From contig DATCGP010000056.1 in the NCBI GenBank assembly GCA_036508875.1, positions 1 through 46,305 on the forward strand: a stretch of DNA of 46,305 nucleotides, written 5' to 3'. This document shows positions 22,650 through 31,007 of the stretch, piece by piece. The DNA is from PALSA-660 sp036508875 (GTDB lineage Bacteria > Actinomycetota > Coriobacteriia > Anaerosomatales > PALSA-660). The position numbers were made by a program, and so were the translations under genes. How positions within the stretch are numbered: the stretch's first letter is position 1; the number at the start of each line of letters is the position of its first letter. The notes under the pieces were generated by a model. It was not told the DNA's origin, ran no database searches, and saw only the letters and a list, made by a program, of their open reading frames with translations.

Positions 22650-23816
22650 CTAGCCGCACTTGACCATGTAGTCGTACACACCCTGGAGGAAGACCGGGTT
22701 CGCCTGAGCGTCGATCCCCTTGGGCAGGGCCACGTTCACCGGAGGGCCTGAGTACTTCGTCTTGTACGCGGTGAGCAGGTCGAGCGCGGACTGCTTCCAG
22801 TCGCTGGTCTTGAGCGCCTGCTGCACCGCGTCGTAGTTCTGCCGTACGACGAGCTGGACGATGTCCGGGTGCTTCTCCACGATGTCCCGGCGCACGATCA
22901 GCACGAACCTCGGCTGCTTGCCGCCCCAGACATCCTCGGTGTTCCCGATCGCTTTGAAGCCGAAGTCCGTCTGCAGCTGCTTGACATACTTGGACCGGGC
23001 GAAGGCGGCCGAGAAGTTGCCGGTCGTGAGCTCTTGCAGGATCGAGGCAGGCCACGACATCAGGATCTTGACCGTGCCGCCGGCCGACTCGGTGGCCATC
23101 CCGACCTTCTTGAGCATCTCGTTGAATGCGGCCTCGGTGCTGAAGCTCGGATTCATGATCCCGACGACCTTGCCGTCGGGATCCTTCAGTGTCTTCACAG
23201 CGGGCGCGGCGAGCAGGTCGGTGCCCTCAGTGGCCGACGCGTCGACGATCACGTAGTCATTCCCGACCCTGTACAGCTCCTGCTGTCGGGACTCGTAGCC
23301 GCTCCAGAGCTCAGGGAGCTGGTCCATCGGGACCCACGCGAAGTCGTAGTAGCCGAGGTAGATGTTCGGCAGGATCTTGTTGTCGCCGTCATCGTCGATC
23401 TTGACGAACTTGTAGCCGGTGCTGGCGGCGGCTGCATTCAGCGTCCCGCCGTTCTTGTCGAACATGTAGTACGCGGCCGGGTTCACCGTGGAGATCGACG
23501 TCGAAAGGAACTTGAACGTCTTGGGGTCGGACGCGGGGTAGACGCGGTCGAGGATGCCCTGGTCCTTCTCCGGCTTGAACCACTTGTTGTCGGACGGCTC
23601 GCCGTCCATTTTCGCGTGCGGGTAGTCGGCCGGGTTGTAGACCGGACCGCCGTCCAGGTAGAGCTTGGTCTTGCCGACCATGATGAACGCTTCGGCGCCC
23701 CTAGTCATCTCGGTCGCTCCGGGGGTCGCTGGCGCCTGGGTCGACGCGGGCGCACATCCCGCCACGACCATGAGCGCCAGGATCATCAAAGCGAACAGTG
23801 GTGCCAAACGTCTCAT
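22650..23816 (-). CDS. Lipoprotein ABC-type substrate-binding protein, C-terminally truncated by TAG
   Basis: 388 residues, start ATG 23816 with GAAGGGG upstream. A lipobox (VVAGC, Cys about 20) and an Ala/Thr/Pro linker mark a membrane-tethered extracytoplasmic protein. The body looks like a type-II binding protein of the NMT1/SsuA sort (VRRDIVEKHPDIVQLVVRQNYDAVQQAL is typical). No permease or ATPase is nearby and the ligand is unknown. The frame ends DYMVKCG-TAG, but the next 20 or so codons still encode FKTPYKYSELVDQSFYDKVV, matching the paralogue remnant (AGYFVKPYSYSQLVDQSFYNKV). A Tyr codon TAC has therefore probably become TAG. Loss of about 22 residues may or may not destroy function. 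Confidence 0.8.
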   Translation of the reverse strand: MRRLAPLFALMILALMVVAGCAPASTQAPATPGATEMTRGAEAFIMVGKTKLYLDGGPVYNPADYPHAKMDGEPSDNKWFKPEKDQGILDRVYPASDPKTFKFLSTSISTVNPAAYYMFDKNGGTLNAAAASTGYKFVKIDDDGDNKILPNIYLGYYDFAWVPMDQLPELWSGYESRQQELYRVGNDYVIVDASATEGTDLLAAPAVKTLKDPDGKVVGIMNPSFSTEAAFNEMLKKVGMATESAGGTVKILMSWPASILQELTTGNFSAAFARSKYVKQLQTDFGFKAIGNTEDVWGGKQPRFVLIVRRDIVEKHPDIVQLVVRQNYDAVQQALKTSDWKQSALDLLTAYKTKYSGPPVNVALPKGIDAQANPVFLQGVYDYMVKCG

Positions 23817-23958
23817 GTCTCACCCCTTCAGAGTCTTCCGTCTGCTTGCGGTAGCTCACCTCGAGTGGTACAGCGGCGCGCCCAGTGGAGGATACCGAGA
23901 GCCGCACGCGCCCTGGTACGGCCCCGGTCCGAGGCGATGGCTCGCACAGGAAGCCCGA
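23817..23958. other. Divergent upstream region of the substrate-binding protein and ATPase genes
   Basis: 142 bases without a gene, presumably holding the minus-strand promoter of the lipoprotein gene. No clear consensus element was seen. Confidence 0.4.
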
Positions 23959-23987
23959 TTGCCGCACACCGCCGTGCGGTGTACGCT
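23959..23987 (+). promoter_or_regulatory. Promoter of the riboswitch-ATPase transcript
   Basis: TTGCCG (23959-23964), 17-base spacer, TACGCT (23982-23987). A start about seven bases later would fall at 23994, exactly at the 5' edge of the riboswitch stem P1. An inverted repeat ACACCG/CGGTGT lies in the spacer and could be an operator. Confidence 0.65.
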
Positions 23988-23995
23988 GCTCGACG

Positions 23996-24100
23996 CGAGA
24001 GGGAGTAGCGCCCGCACGGAAGTGCGGGGGCAGGCCGACAATCTCGGGCGCATCGCGCCCCGGCCCTGCCGCCACCCCACAGGTGATTGCGAGACTCTCG
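23996..24100 (+). ncRNA. yybP-ykoY family manganese riboswitch aptamer
   Basis: P1 is closed by CGAGAG (23996-24001) with CTCTCG (24095-24100). It is followed by the conserved GGGAGTAGCG (24001-24010), a P2 hairpin CCCGCAC-GGAA-GTGCGGG (24011-24028), a long P3 arm GGCAGG...CCTGCC (24029-24070) with internal loop GACAATCTC and tip helix GGGCGC/GCGCCC, a small P4 hairpin CACC/GGTG, and the second conserved segment GCGAGA just before P1 closes. Order and key sequences match the known yybP-ykoY Mn2+ sensors, for example the Lactococcus lactis one as I recall it. It precedes a P-type cation ATPase, a classical target. Confidence 0.92.
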
Positions 24101-24154
24101 GCAGCGGGTACCGTCGATCTATGGCGGTGTCCGCTGCCGAGAGTCTCTTTCTTT
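24091..24154 (+). terminator. Riboswitch-controlled terminator (attenuator)
   Basis: GAGACTCTCGGCAGCGG (24091-24107) can pair with CCGCTGCCGAGAGTCTC (24131-24147), 17 perfect base pairs, followed by TTTCTTT: an intrinsic terminator. Its left arm contains the 3' half of riboswitch P1, so the two structures exclude each other. Metal binding would stabilise P1, prevent termination and switch on the ATPase. Confidence 0.9.
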
Positions 24155-24173
24155 GGAAGGGGCACGGAGAGCC

Positions 24174-26858
24174 ATGAGCGACGACAGGCGCGCTGCTTCC
24201 CTCTACCACGTCAGGACCGCGAACGAGGTCATCGCGGAGCTGGGCAGTGACGCGGACGCCGGCCTCAGCGCGCACGAGGCGCTGCTGCGGCACGAGCTCT
24301 TCGGTCCCAACGTCCTGCGGGCCTCCACGAGAACGCCGCCGTGGAGGCTGTTCCTGGGGCAGTACAACGACTTCATGATCTGGGTGCTCCTTGCCGCGGT
24401 CGCCGTCTCCGCCTTCGAGGGACAGGTGGTCGAGGCGGTGGCGATCGGCGCGATCCTGTTGCTCAACGGCGTTCTCGGCTTCGTCCAGGAGTTCCGGGCG
24501 GAGAAGGCGCTCGAAGCGCTCGAGCAGATGTCCGCCCCGGTCGCGACCGTCGTCCGCGACGGACGGGAGAGCGACATCCCCGCCGTCGAGCTCGTCCCCG
24601 GTGACGTGGTCCTGCTGGAGGCCGGTGACCGCGTACCCGCGGACGGGCGGCTCATCGAAGCGGTCGTGCTCAGGATGGAGGAAGCGTCGCTCACCGGTGA
24701 GAGCATGCCGTCGAGCAAGGTCGTCGGGGTCGTGGAGGACCCGGAGGCGGCGCTCGGTGACCGCGTGAACTCCGTGTTCGCCGGGACTTCCGTCGCGGTG
24801 GGTCGCGGCCGCGCGGTAGTGACCGCCACCGGACAGGCGACCGAGATGGGCAGGATCGCCGACCTTCTGGACGCGCAGGAGGACTCCAAGACGCCGCTTC
24901 AGGACGAGCTGCGTCGCGTCGGTCAGGTCATCGCCGTCATGGTGCTCGCCATCGCGGCCCTCGTGTTCGTCGTCGAGGCATGGCGCTCGTTCTCCTCCCC
25001 GGACGGGCCCTCGATCACGACGGCTCTGCTCGTGGCCATCTCGCTGGCCGTCGCCGCCATCCCGGAGGGGCTCCCGGCGATCGTGACCGTCGCCCTCTCG
25101 CTCGGCGTTCGCAAGATGGCCGGCCGAAACGCGATCATCAGGCGGTTGCACGCCGTTGAGACGCTGGGGTCCACCAGCTTCATCTGCTCGGACAAGACCG
25201 GCACTCTGACCCGCAACGAGATGACTGTTCGCCGCATGCTGGTGGGCGTGGACGCCGCCTGTATCACGCCGGACTTCGCCTTCGCGCCCGACGACCAGGA
25301 ACCGATGCATGCCGATCGCGAGCTGCTGCTCGGCATCGCCGCATCGTGCAACGATGCGCACTTCGGGGCGGATGGCGCGCTCCTTGGGGACCCGACCGAG
25401 ACCGCCCTGATCGTCGCGGAGCGCGGGCTCGCTGCCGACCCGGTGCGGCTGCTCCGCATCGCGGAGGTGCCGTTCGACTCGCAGCGCAAGCGGATGACGA
25501 CGGTCCACGAGACCGCCGACGGCCGCGTCGCCTACGTCAAGGGCGGCGCGGACGTGCTGTTCGACCTGTGCACCCGCGCCCTGATCCGCGGGGATGTGGT
25601 CGACCTGACGCCGGAGCTGCACGAACGCCTCCACGCAGCGAACGAGTCGCTCGCCGCGGCCGGCTATCGCACTCTGGCCTTCGCGTATCGCGAACTTGAG
25701 CCCGACGAGGACGTCATCGATGAGGGCGTCGAGCGCGACCTGGTCTACGTCGGCGTGATGGGGCTGCTCGACCCGCCGCGCCCGGAGGTCGCGGCCGCCA
25801 TCGAGGAGTGTCACGCCGCCGGCATCAACGTCGCGATGGTCACCGGCGACCATGCCCTGACCGCACGCGCGATCGGTACGGAGATCGGGCTCCTCGAAGG
25901 CCATCGCGTGCTCACAGGCGCCGAGATAGCGGGCATGACCGACGACGAGCTGGCTGACGTAGCGGAAGACGTGCGCATCTACGCGAGGGTCGACCCCGAA
26001 CACAAGCTGAGGATCGTGGACGCGCTGAAGCGTCGCGGGCACGTCGTCGCGATGACAGGGGACGGCGTGAACGACGCTCCTGCGCTGAAGCGGGCCGACA
26101 TAGGCGTGGCGATGGGGCTCATCGGCACCGACGTCAGCCGCGAGGCGGCCGACATGGTGCTCGCGGACGACAACTTCGCCACGATCGTCGAGGCGGTGCG
26201 CCAGGGCCGCGTCGTCTTCGACAACCTGCGCAAGTCGATCCTCTTCCTGCTGTCGTGCAACATCTCCGAGGTCGCCATCGTGTTCTCCGCGGCGCTGCTG
26301 TTCGCCGCGCCCGCGCTGCTCCCCCTCCAGCTGCTGTGGATCAACCTGGTGACGGACGGACTCCCCGCCCTTGCTCTGGGCGTCGACCCGGGCTCGCCGC
26401 GCGTGATGGAGCGCAGGCCTCGCGGTGCCGGTGAATCGATCCTGAACCCGAGACGCCGGTTCGATGTCGTGATGCAGGGGCTGCTGATCACGCTCGGAGC
26501 GCTGATCATGTTCATCGGCTCCAAGACCGGATGGATCCCTACGGATAGCGCCGCGCACGCTCAGACGATGCTCTTCACGACCATGGTGCTCACGCAGCTG
26601 CTCCACGCGTTCAACTTCCGGTCGGAGAGCCGGTCGGTCTTCCGGCTCGAGTCGCTTCGGAACCGCTGGCTCGTCATGGCGTTCGTCGGCTCGATGGCCC
26701 TGCAATCGGCGGTCATCTACATCCCGGCGCTCCAGCGCGTGTTCAGCACCCAACCCCTGGGGCTGCGCGACTGGATCGCCGTGGTATTTGCATCGTTGGT
26801 GCCCCTTGTTGCCATCGACGTGATGAAGGTCGTGCGCGCCCGGAGTACCAGCCGCTGA
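24174..26858 (+). CDS. P-type cation-transporting ATPase (P2A type, probable Mn2+/Ca2+ exporter)
   Basis: 894 residues from the ATG at 24174 with GGAG seven bases before it. Motifs in order: actuator SLTGESMP, M4 VAAIPEGLPAIVT, phosphorylation CSDKTGTLT, nucleotide domain YVKGGADVLFD, hinge MTGDGVNDAPALK, M5 NISEVAIVF and M6 WINLVTDGLPALALG. The M4 Glu, M5 Asn/Glu and M6 Asn/Asp are the ion ligands of the Ca2+-ATPase class. It pumps a divalent cation out of the cytoplasm at the cost of ATP. The Mn2+ riboswitch in its leader points to manganese efflux as the physiological task. Confidence 0.95.
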   Translation: MSDDRRAASLYHVRTANEVIAELGSDADAGLSAHEALLRHELFGPNVLRASTRTPPWRLFLGQYNDFMIWVLLAAVAVSAFEGQVVEAVAIGAILLLNGVLGFVQEFRAEKALEALEQMSAPVATVVRDGRESDIPAVELVPGDVVLLEAGDRVPADGRLIEAVVLRMEEASLTGESMPSSKVVGVVEDPEAALGDRVNSVFAGTSVAVGRGRAVVTATGQATEMGRIADLLDAQEDSKTPLQDELRRVGQVIAVMVLAIAALVFVVEAWRSFSSPDGPSITTALLVAISLAVAAIPEGLPAIVTVALSLGVRKMAGRNAIIRRLHAVETLGSTSFICSDKTGTLTRNEMTVRRMLVGVDAACITPDFAFAPDDQEPMHADRELLLGIAASCNDAHFGADGALLGDPTETALIVAERGLAADPVRLLRIAEVPFDSQRKRMTTVHETADGRVAYVKGGADVLFDLCTRALIRGDVVDLTPELHERLHAANESLAAAGYRTLAFAYRELEPDEDVIDEGVERDLVYVGVMGLLDPPRPEVAAAIEECHAAGINVAMVTGDHALTARAIGTEIGLLEGHRVLTGAEIAGMTDDELADVAEDVRIYARVDPEHKLRIVDALKRRGHVVAMTGDGVNDAPALKRADIGVAMGLIGTDVSREAADMVLADDNFATIVEAVRQGRVVFDNLRKSILFLLSCNISEVAIVFSAALLFAAPALLPLQLLWINLVTDGLPALALGVDPGSPRVMERRPRGAGESILNPRRRFDVVMQGLLITLGALIMFIGSKTGWIPTDSAAHAQTMLFTTMVLTQLLHAFNFRSESRSVFRLESLRNRWLVMAFVGSMALQSAVIYIPALQRVFSTQPLGLRDWIAVVFASLVPLVAIDVMKVVRARSTSR

Positions 26859-26978
26859 CACTCTCCTGCACCCCGCTCGTCGGGCACTTGCCCCGCAAGG
26901 GCAGCGATTCCGTACGATGAGCGGGTGATGGCGACGAGGGGCGCCCGGCGAGTCGTCCCGCAGGCCGAGGGGGAACGG

Positions 26979-29138
26979 GTGGACGGAGTGTCCGAATCAC
27001 GGTCCCGCATCTGGCGACGCTGGATCCCGGACTCGATCGGCGCCCGCCTCATGTTGACCGGGGCGGTGCTCGCCATCGCCATGACCGCTGCCACGATCGG
27101 GATCGACATCTGGCTCGTCTCGTCCCAGGTCGACGCGTGGGCGCGAAGCGACTTCGCCACGAGCTTCCGGGGGGTCGACTCCCTGCTCGCTCTCGAAAGC
27201 GGCGACATCCGGACCAGCGTGGACAGGGTGGCCACGACCCCCGACTTCCAGAGTCTGGTCCAGGCGTCGGATCCCGTCGGCTTGGCATCGCGCTACAGCC
27301 ACATCTTCCGGTCGGACACGATCGGCTACGCGGTCGTCGCCCTCGACTCATCGGGCGCCGTTCTGACTTCGAGTGCCAGCACCTCGGATGTCGAGACGCT
27401 CGCGGCTCTGGCTCGAGCGAGCCTGTCCAAGGAGACGACCGGCCTCGTCTCTCTGGGAGGGACGACGGCCGTCGTCTATGGCCGTCCCGTGCCGGCGGTG
27501 GGCACATCGGAGACGGTCGGATACCTGATCGCAGTGCGCCTGTTCGGCGAGAGCCAGGCCATCCAGTTCGCGACCGTGACCAGCCCCATCAGCGTCTCGA
27601 TCGAGCCCTTGGGGTTCCGGCCCGAAGGAGTGTCGCTGACGGACCAATCCGTGGGCGCGGTCACGTTCAGCTCGGGCGCCACCGCGGGAGCAGCGATCGC
27701 CGTACGCGACCTGCCCGCGATAGGCGGAGGCAGCGCCGGCGTCATCGAGCTGCGGAACACCGACCCCCGGGCCATGCGGGTGACGGACATCGCAGCGCGC
27801 TCCGCCCTCTTGTCGGGGGTCGTGGCGATACTCATCGGCATCGGGTTGGGAGCGTGGCTGACCGGCGTCATGCGCCGCCCCGTTCTCCAGATGAGCGAGC
27901 ACCTGCGGACGCAGGGCTATCTCGCGGCGGAGGGCGTCGGTTACACCGCGGACGACATCTCGGAGGACATGACGCTGCCGGTGGAGTTCCGCGACTTGGG
28001 AACGGTCATGCATGAGATGCTGCAGCATCTGAACACCCGTCAGGCCGAACTGCGGAGCGCCATCCGCGAGGCGGAGTACGCGCAGGAGACGATGAGCGTC
28101 GTCGTCAACGAGTCGACGGAAGCCAAGCTCGTGCTGCAGGACGGCCGCATCGCCGCCGCGAACCCCGCGGCCGCGTCCACGCTCGGCCTTCCCGTGAGCC
28201 AGCTCACGGACCTCACCGCGTTCGAGGCGATGCACGGGGTCGAGATCCGGGGAGAGGAAGGTACCCACTACGACGCGGACGCTCTGGTCGAGCGCGCACT
28301 CGATGAGCCGATCACTGTGTCCATCACGGAGCCTGGGCGCCTCGAGCACTGGTACGTCGTGGACGCTGTCAGGGACGAGGACGACCCGCACCGCCGCACG
28401 CTCCTCACCGCTCGAGACATCACGGAAGAGCGACGCCTCTCGCTCATCAGGGCGGAGATCATCTCGATCGTCGGCCACGACCTCAGGTCGCCTCTCACTG
28501 TTGTGATCGGCTACCTCGACCTGCTGACCCGCCCGATGACCGAGGAGCAGCGGCTCAAGGCGATCGACACCGCCCGCCGCAACGCCGGCCGCATGGCCGA
28601 CCTTCTGGAAGATCTCCTCACGGCCACGAAGGCCGAAGAGCTGCTCGCCCCATCCGCGCTGGTCCCGACACAACTCGTCGCTCTGGCCGAAGAGGTCGTC
28701 GGCTCGATGGGCCCGACGCATGCCGAACGGGAACTGCTGCTCGACGCGCAGTGCGACCCCGTGGTCCTCGGCGAGGAGAAGCGTCTGCGGCAGGTCCTCG
28801 TGAACCTGGTCACCAACGCCTTCAAGTACTCCCCCGACACCGACCCGGTCCTCGTGCGCGTCCGGTGCGATGAGAGCAACGCCTTCCTTGAGGTCGTGGA
28901 CCACGGTCCCGGGATCCCAGCGGAGGATCGCGAGCACGTGTTCGAGCGCTTCGCCCGCCTCGCCACCACCGCGAGCCGCCCGGGCCTGGGTCTCGGCCTC
29001 TACATCGTGAGCATCATCGCGCACAACCATGGCGGCAACGCGGTCGTCGAAGAGACTCCGGGCGGCGGAGCGACCTTCAGCGTCAGCCTGCCGTTGGTCG
29101 GACACGTCGTCGAGGGCGAGACACGTCTGGACGCCTAG
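26979..29138 (+). CDS. Membrane sensor histidine kinase with PAS domain
   Basis: 719 residues from a GTG at 26979 (GAGGGGG five to ten bases upstream). An in-frame GTG/ATG at 26925/26928 is an alternative and could be leaderless, since TACGAT lies at 26913. Two transmembrane helices (near residues 20-45 and 270-295) flank a large extracytoplasmic sensor. Then follow a HAMP-like linker, a PAS domain (VVVNESTEAKLVLQDGRIAAANPAA), an H box IVGHDLRSPLTVVIGYL, N box NLVTNAFKYS, G1 DHGPGIP, F box FERFARL and G2 GLGLGLYIV. It autophosphorylates on His. No response regulator gene is adjacent, so it is an orphan kinase here. Start confidence is lower than that of the assignment. Confidence 0.9.
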   Translation: MDGVSESRSRIWRRWIPDSIGARLMLTGAVLAIAMTAATIGIDIWLVSSQVDAWARSDFATSFRGVDSLLALESGDIRTSVDRVATTPDFQSLVQASDPVGLASRYSHIFRSDTIGYAVVALDSSGAVLTSSASTSDVETLAALARASLSKETTGLVSLGGTTAVVYGRPVPAVGTSETVGYLIAVRLFGESQAIQFATVTSPISVSIEPLGFRPEGVSLTDQSVGAVTFSSGATAGAAIAVRDLPAIGGGSAGVIELRNTDPRAMRVTDIAARSALLSGVVAILIGIGLGAWLTGVMRRPVLQMSEHLRTQGYLAAEGVGYTADDISEDMTLPVEFRDLGTVMHEMLQHLNTRQAELRSAIREAEYAQETMSVVVNESTEAKLVLQDGRIAAANPAAASTLGLPVSQLTDLTAFEAMHGVEIRGEEGTHYDADALVERALDEPITVSITEPGRLEHWYVVDAVRDEDDPHRRTLLTARDITEERRLSLIRAEIISIVGHDLRSPLTVVIGYLDLLTRPMTEEQRLKAIDTARRNAGRMADLLEDLLTATKAEELLAPSALVPTQLVALAEEVVGSMGPTHAERELLLDAQCDPVVLGEEKRLRQVLVNLVTNAFKYSPDTDPVLVRVRCDESNAFLEVVDHGPGIPAEDREHVFERFARLATTASRPGLGLGLYIVSIIAHNHGGNAVVEETPGGGATFSVSLPLVGHVVEGETRLDA

Positions 29139-29180
29139 GCGGCACCGATCGATCCGCGCTCGCGGAACGAAGTCCGAAGA

Positions 29181-30134
29181 CTAGCCCCGCCGCGCCTTCC
29201 AGCTCTCCAGACCGAGGCCTACGAGCCTTTCGCACAACTCCGGGAATCCGATCCCTGCGGCGGCCGCCGCGTCCGGGAGCAGGCTTGTCTTCGTCATCCC
29301 TGGGATCGTGTTCGTCTCCAGAAGGAACACCGATCCCTCAGGCGTGACGATCGTGTCCGAGCGCGACACGCCCGAGCACCCGAGCGCGCGATGCGCCTCG
29401 ACGGCGAGGCGCTGGCACTCGATCCGCGCCTCCTCGCTAACTCCTGCCGGGATGATGTGCCGCGACATCCCCGGCACGTATTTCGACTCGTAGTCGTAGA
29501 AGTCGTGCACTGGGACGATCTCCAGTGTCGGGAGAGCCACCGGCTCGTCGTTCCCTATGACACCGACGGTGACTTCGACACCCTCTTCGAACCGCTCCAC
29601 CAGCACGAGCGGGTCGAACCCGAAAGCGAACTCGATGGCGTCACGCAGGGATGCCGGATCGGCCACGATCGTCATGCCGACCGATGAGCCCTCGTTCGCG
29701 GGCTTCACAACGGTATGCGGCCCGAGGGCCGTGGTGATCCCCTCGATGTCGAACGGTTCGGAGCGGCGGACAACCTGGTAGGCGGGACTGGTGAGCCCGT
29801 AGGTCGCGTAGACGTGCTTCGTCATCACCTTGTTCATCGCAACAGCGCTGGCCATCACTCCGGAGCCGACGTACGGGAGGTCCAGCAGCTCGAGAAGCCC
29901 CTGGATCGTGCCGTCCTCGCCGAATCGGCCGTGCAGCGCTATGAAGACGACATCAGGGGCCGAGGTCACGATCCCGTCGATGAAGCCCGGCTCGCCCGTG
30001 TCGACCGTCGAGACCGCGAAGCCGCGGGACGCGAGCGCGGCCGCCACTTGGGCCCCGGTGTTCAGCGACACCTCCCGCTCGGCGGACCGTCCACCCAACA
30101 GGACGGTGACCCGCATCGGCTCCTTCTCACCCAT
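29181..30134 (-). CDS. ddl: D-alanine--D-alanine ligase
   Basis: 317 residues, ATP-grasp enzyme that joins two D-Ala for peptidoglycan. Motifs: VTVLLGGRSAEREVSLNTG at the N-terminus, VFIALHGRFGEDGTIQGLLELLDLPYVGSG, VVKPANEGSSVGM, YDYESKYVPG, and LETNTIPGMTKTSL for metal and ATP binding. It starts at ATG 30134 with AAGGGA upstream; ATG 30116 (MRVTVLLGG) with AAGGAG is an equally possible start. It follows an acidic membrane-protein gene by 19 bases in the same direction. Confidence 0.95.
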   Translation of the reverse strand: MGEKEPMRVTVLLGGRSAEREVSLNTGAQVAAALASRGFAVSTVDTGEPGFIDGIVTSAPDVVFIALHGRFGEDGTIQGLLELLDLPYVGSGVMASAVAMNKVMTKHVYATYGLTSPAYQVVRRSEPFDIEGITTALGPHTVVKPANEGSSVGMTIVADPASLRDAIEFAFGFDPLVLVERFEEGVEVTVGVIGNDEPVALPTLEIVPVHDFYDYESKYVPGMSRHIIPAGVSEEARIECQRLAVEAHRALGCSGVSRSDTIVTPEGSVFLLETNTIPGMTKTSLLPDAAAAAGIGFPELCERLVGLGLESWKARRG

Positions 30135-30153
30135 CGCAGTTTCCCTTGGTCGT

Positions 30154-30834
30154 CTAGCCGATGACGCCGGCGTGGTGCAGGTCCAGCACGAGCAGTCCGA
30201 CCCACCACAGGGCGACGCCGCCTGCGGTCCAGATCAGAGCCCGGGTCCAGATCGCGAGTCCGAGTCCGACCCGTTCATCTTGCCCGGCGCGCGACCGCGC
30301 GACGAGCCACACGACCAGACCTGTCACGAGACCGATGAATGCCAGCGCGGCTCCGCCCAGCACGAGGACCCCGTAGGCGATGCCGTCGGCGAAGGTCGCC
30401 GCCGGGGCGCGCCACAGCGCGATCACGGCAGCAAGGGTGAGGATCGCCCATGCGGCGTCGACGGCCCAGAACGGCGCCTTGGTCCACACCCTCCGCAGCA
30501 GCGGCTTCGGAGCCGCGGGCTCGACTTCCTCTTCGACCGTTTCGACAGGCTCTTCGGCAGCGGTCATGGAGGGCTCTTCGCCTTCCGCGGCCTGCGCGGC
30601 CTCTGCGTCCGCTTCCTCGGCCGTCTCTGAGCCGGCGAGCTCGGACACGAGCTCGTCGAGCGTGAGCGGCGGCTCGGGTTCGGCTTCCGCCTCGGACTGC
30701 GGCCGCGGCTCGGCTTCCGGCCGCGGCTCGGGCTCGGGGACCGCAACGGCCGCCGGCTGGGACGCAACGGCCGTATCGGGGATCTCCACGCCTTCGGCCG
30801 CCTCGATCTCCGGCTCGCTCGCGGTGTCGCTCAT
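30154..30834 (-). CDS. Membrane protein with acidic Pro/Glu-rich cytoplasmic N-terminus
   Basis: 226 residues. The first 115 are a low-complexity Glu/Ala/Pro stretch (for example PEPEPRPEAEPRPQ), probably disordered. Three to four hydrophobic helices follow (about residues 123-143, 150-178, 196-220). The divergent gene codes for an HtrA protease that has a similar Pro-rich N-terminus. No family recognised. It leads the ddl gene, so a cell-envelope role is plausible but not shown. Confidence 0.75.
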   Translation of the reverse strand: MSDTASEPEIEAAEGVEIPDTAVASQPAAVAVPEPEPRPEAEPRPQSEAEAEPEPPLTLDELVSELAGSETAEEADAEAAQAAEGEEPSMTAAEEPVETVEEEVEPAAPKPLLRRVWTKAPFWAVDAAWAILTLAAVIALWRAPAATFADGIAYGVLVLGGAALAFIGLVTGLVVWLVARSRAGQDERVGLGLAIWTRALIWTAGGVALWWVGLLVLDLHHAGVIG

Positions 30835-31007
30835 CTGTCTCCCCTTTGGATCGGATGTTGCTCTCTCGGCAGTCTATGCGAGCGCCAACGCGCACACAAC
30901 GCGCGCCGCCGCACTCGGTCCTGGCGTCGGACTCCACAGGTTCTTCACATCATCGCAGGTCAAGGAGGGTAGACTAGTTTCCAAACCAAGGAAGAAGAGG
31001 TGCAATC
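30835..31007. other. Divergent promoter region of htrA-like and acidic membrane-protein genes
   Basis: 173 bases without a gene. TAGACT (30970-30975) could be a -10 element for the plus-strand protease, but no good -35 is spaced properly. AAGAGG precedes the GTG at 31008. Confidence 0.4.

Noticed and set aside
22650..22652. Programmed amber readthrough (pyrrolysine or suppression) in the substrate-binding protein
   Set aside because: No sign of a suppressor system here; a point mutation explains it, and the paralogue is also decayed.
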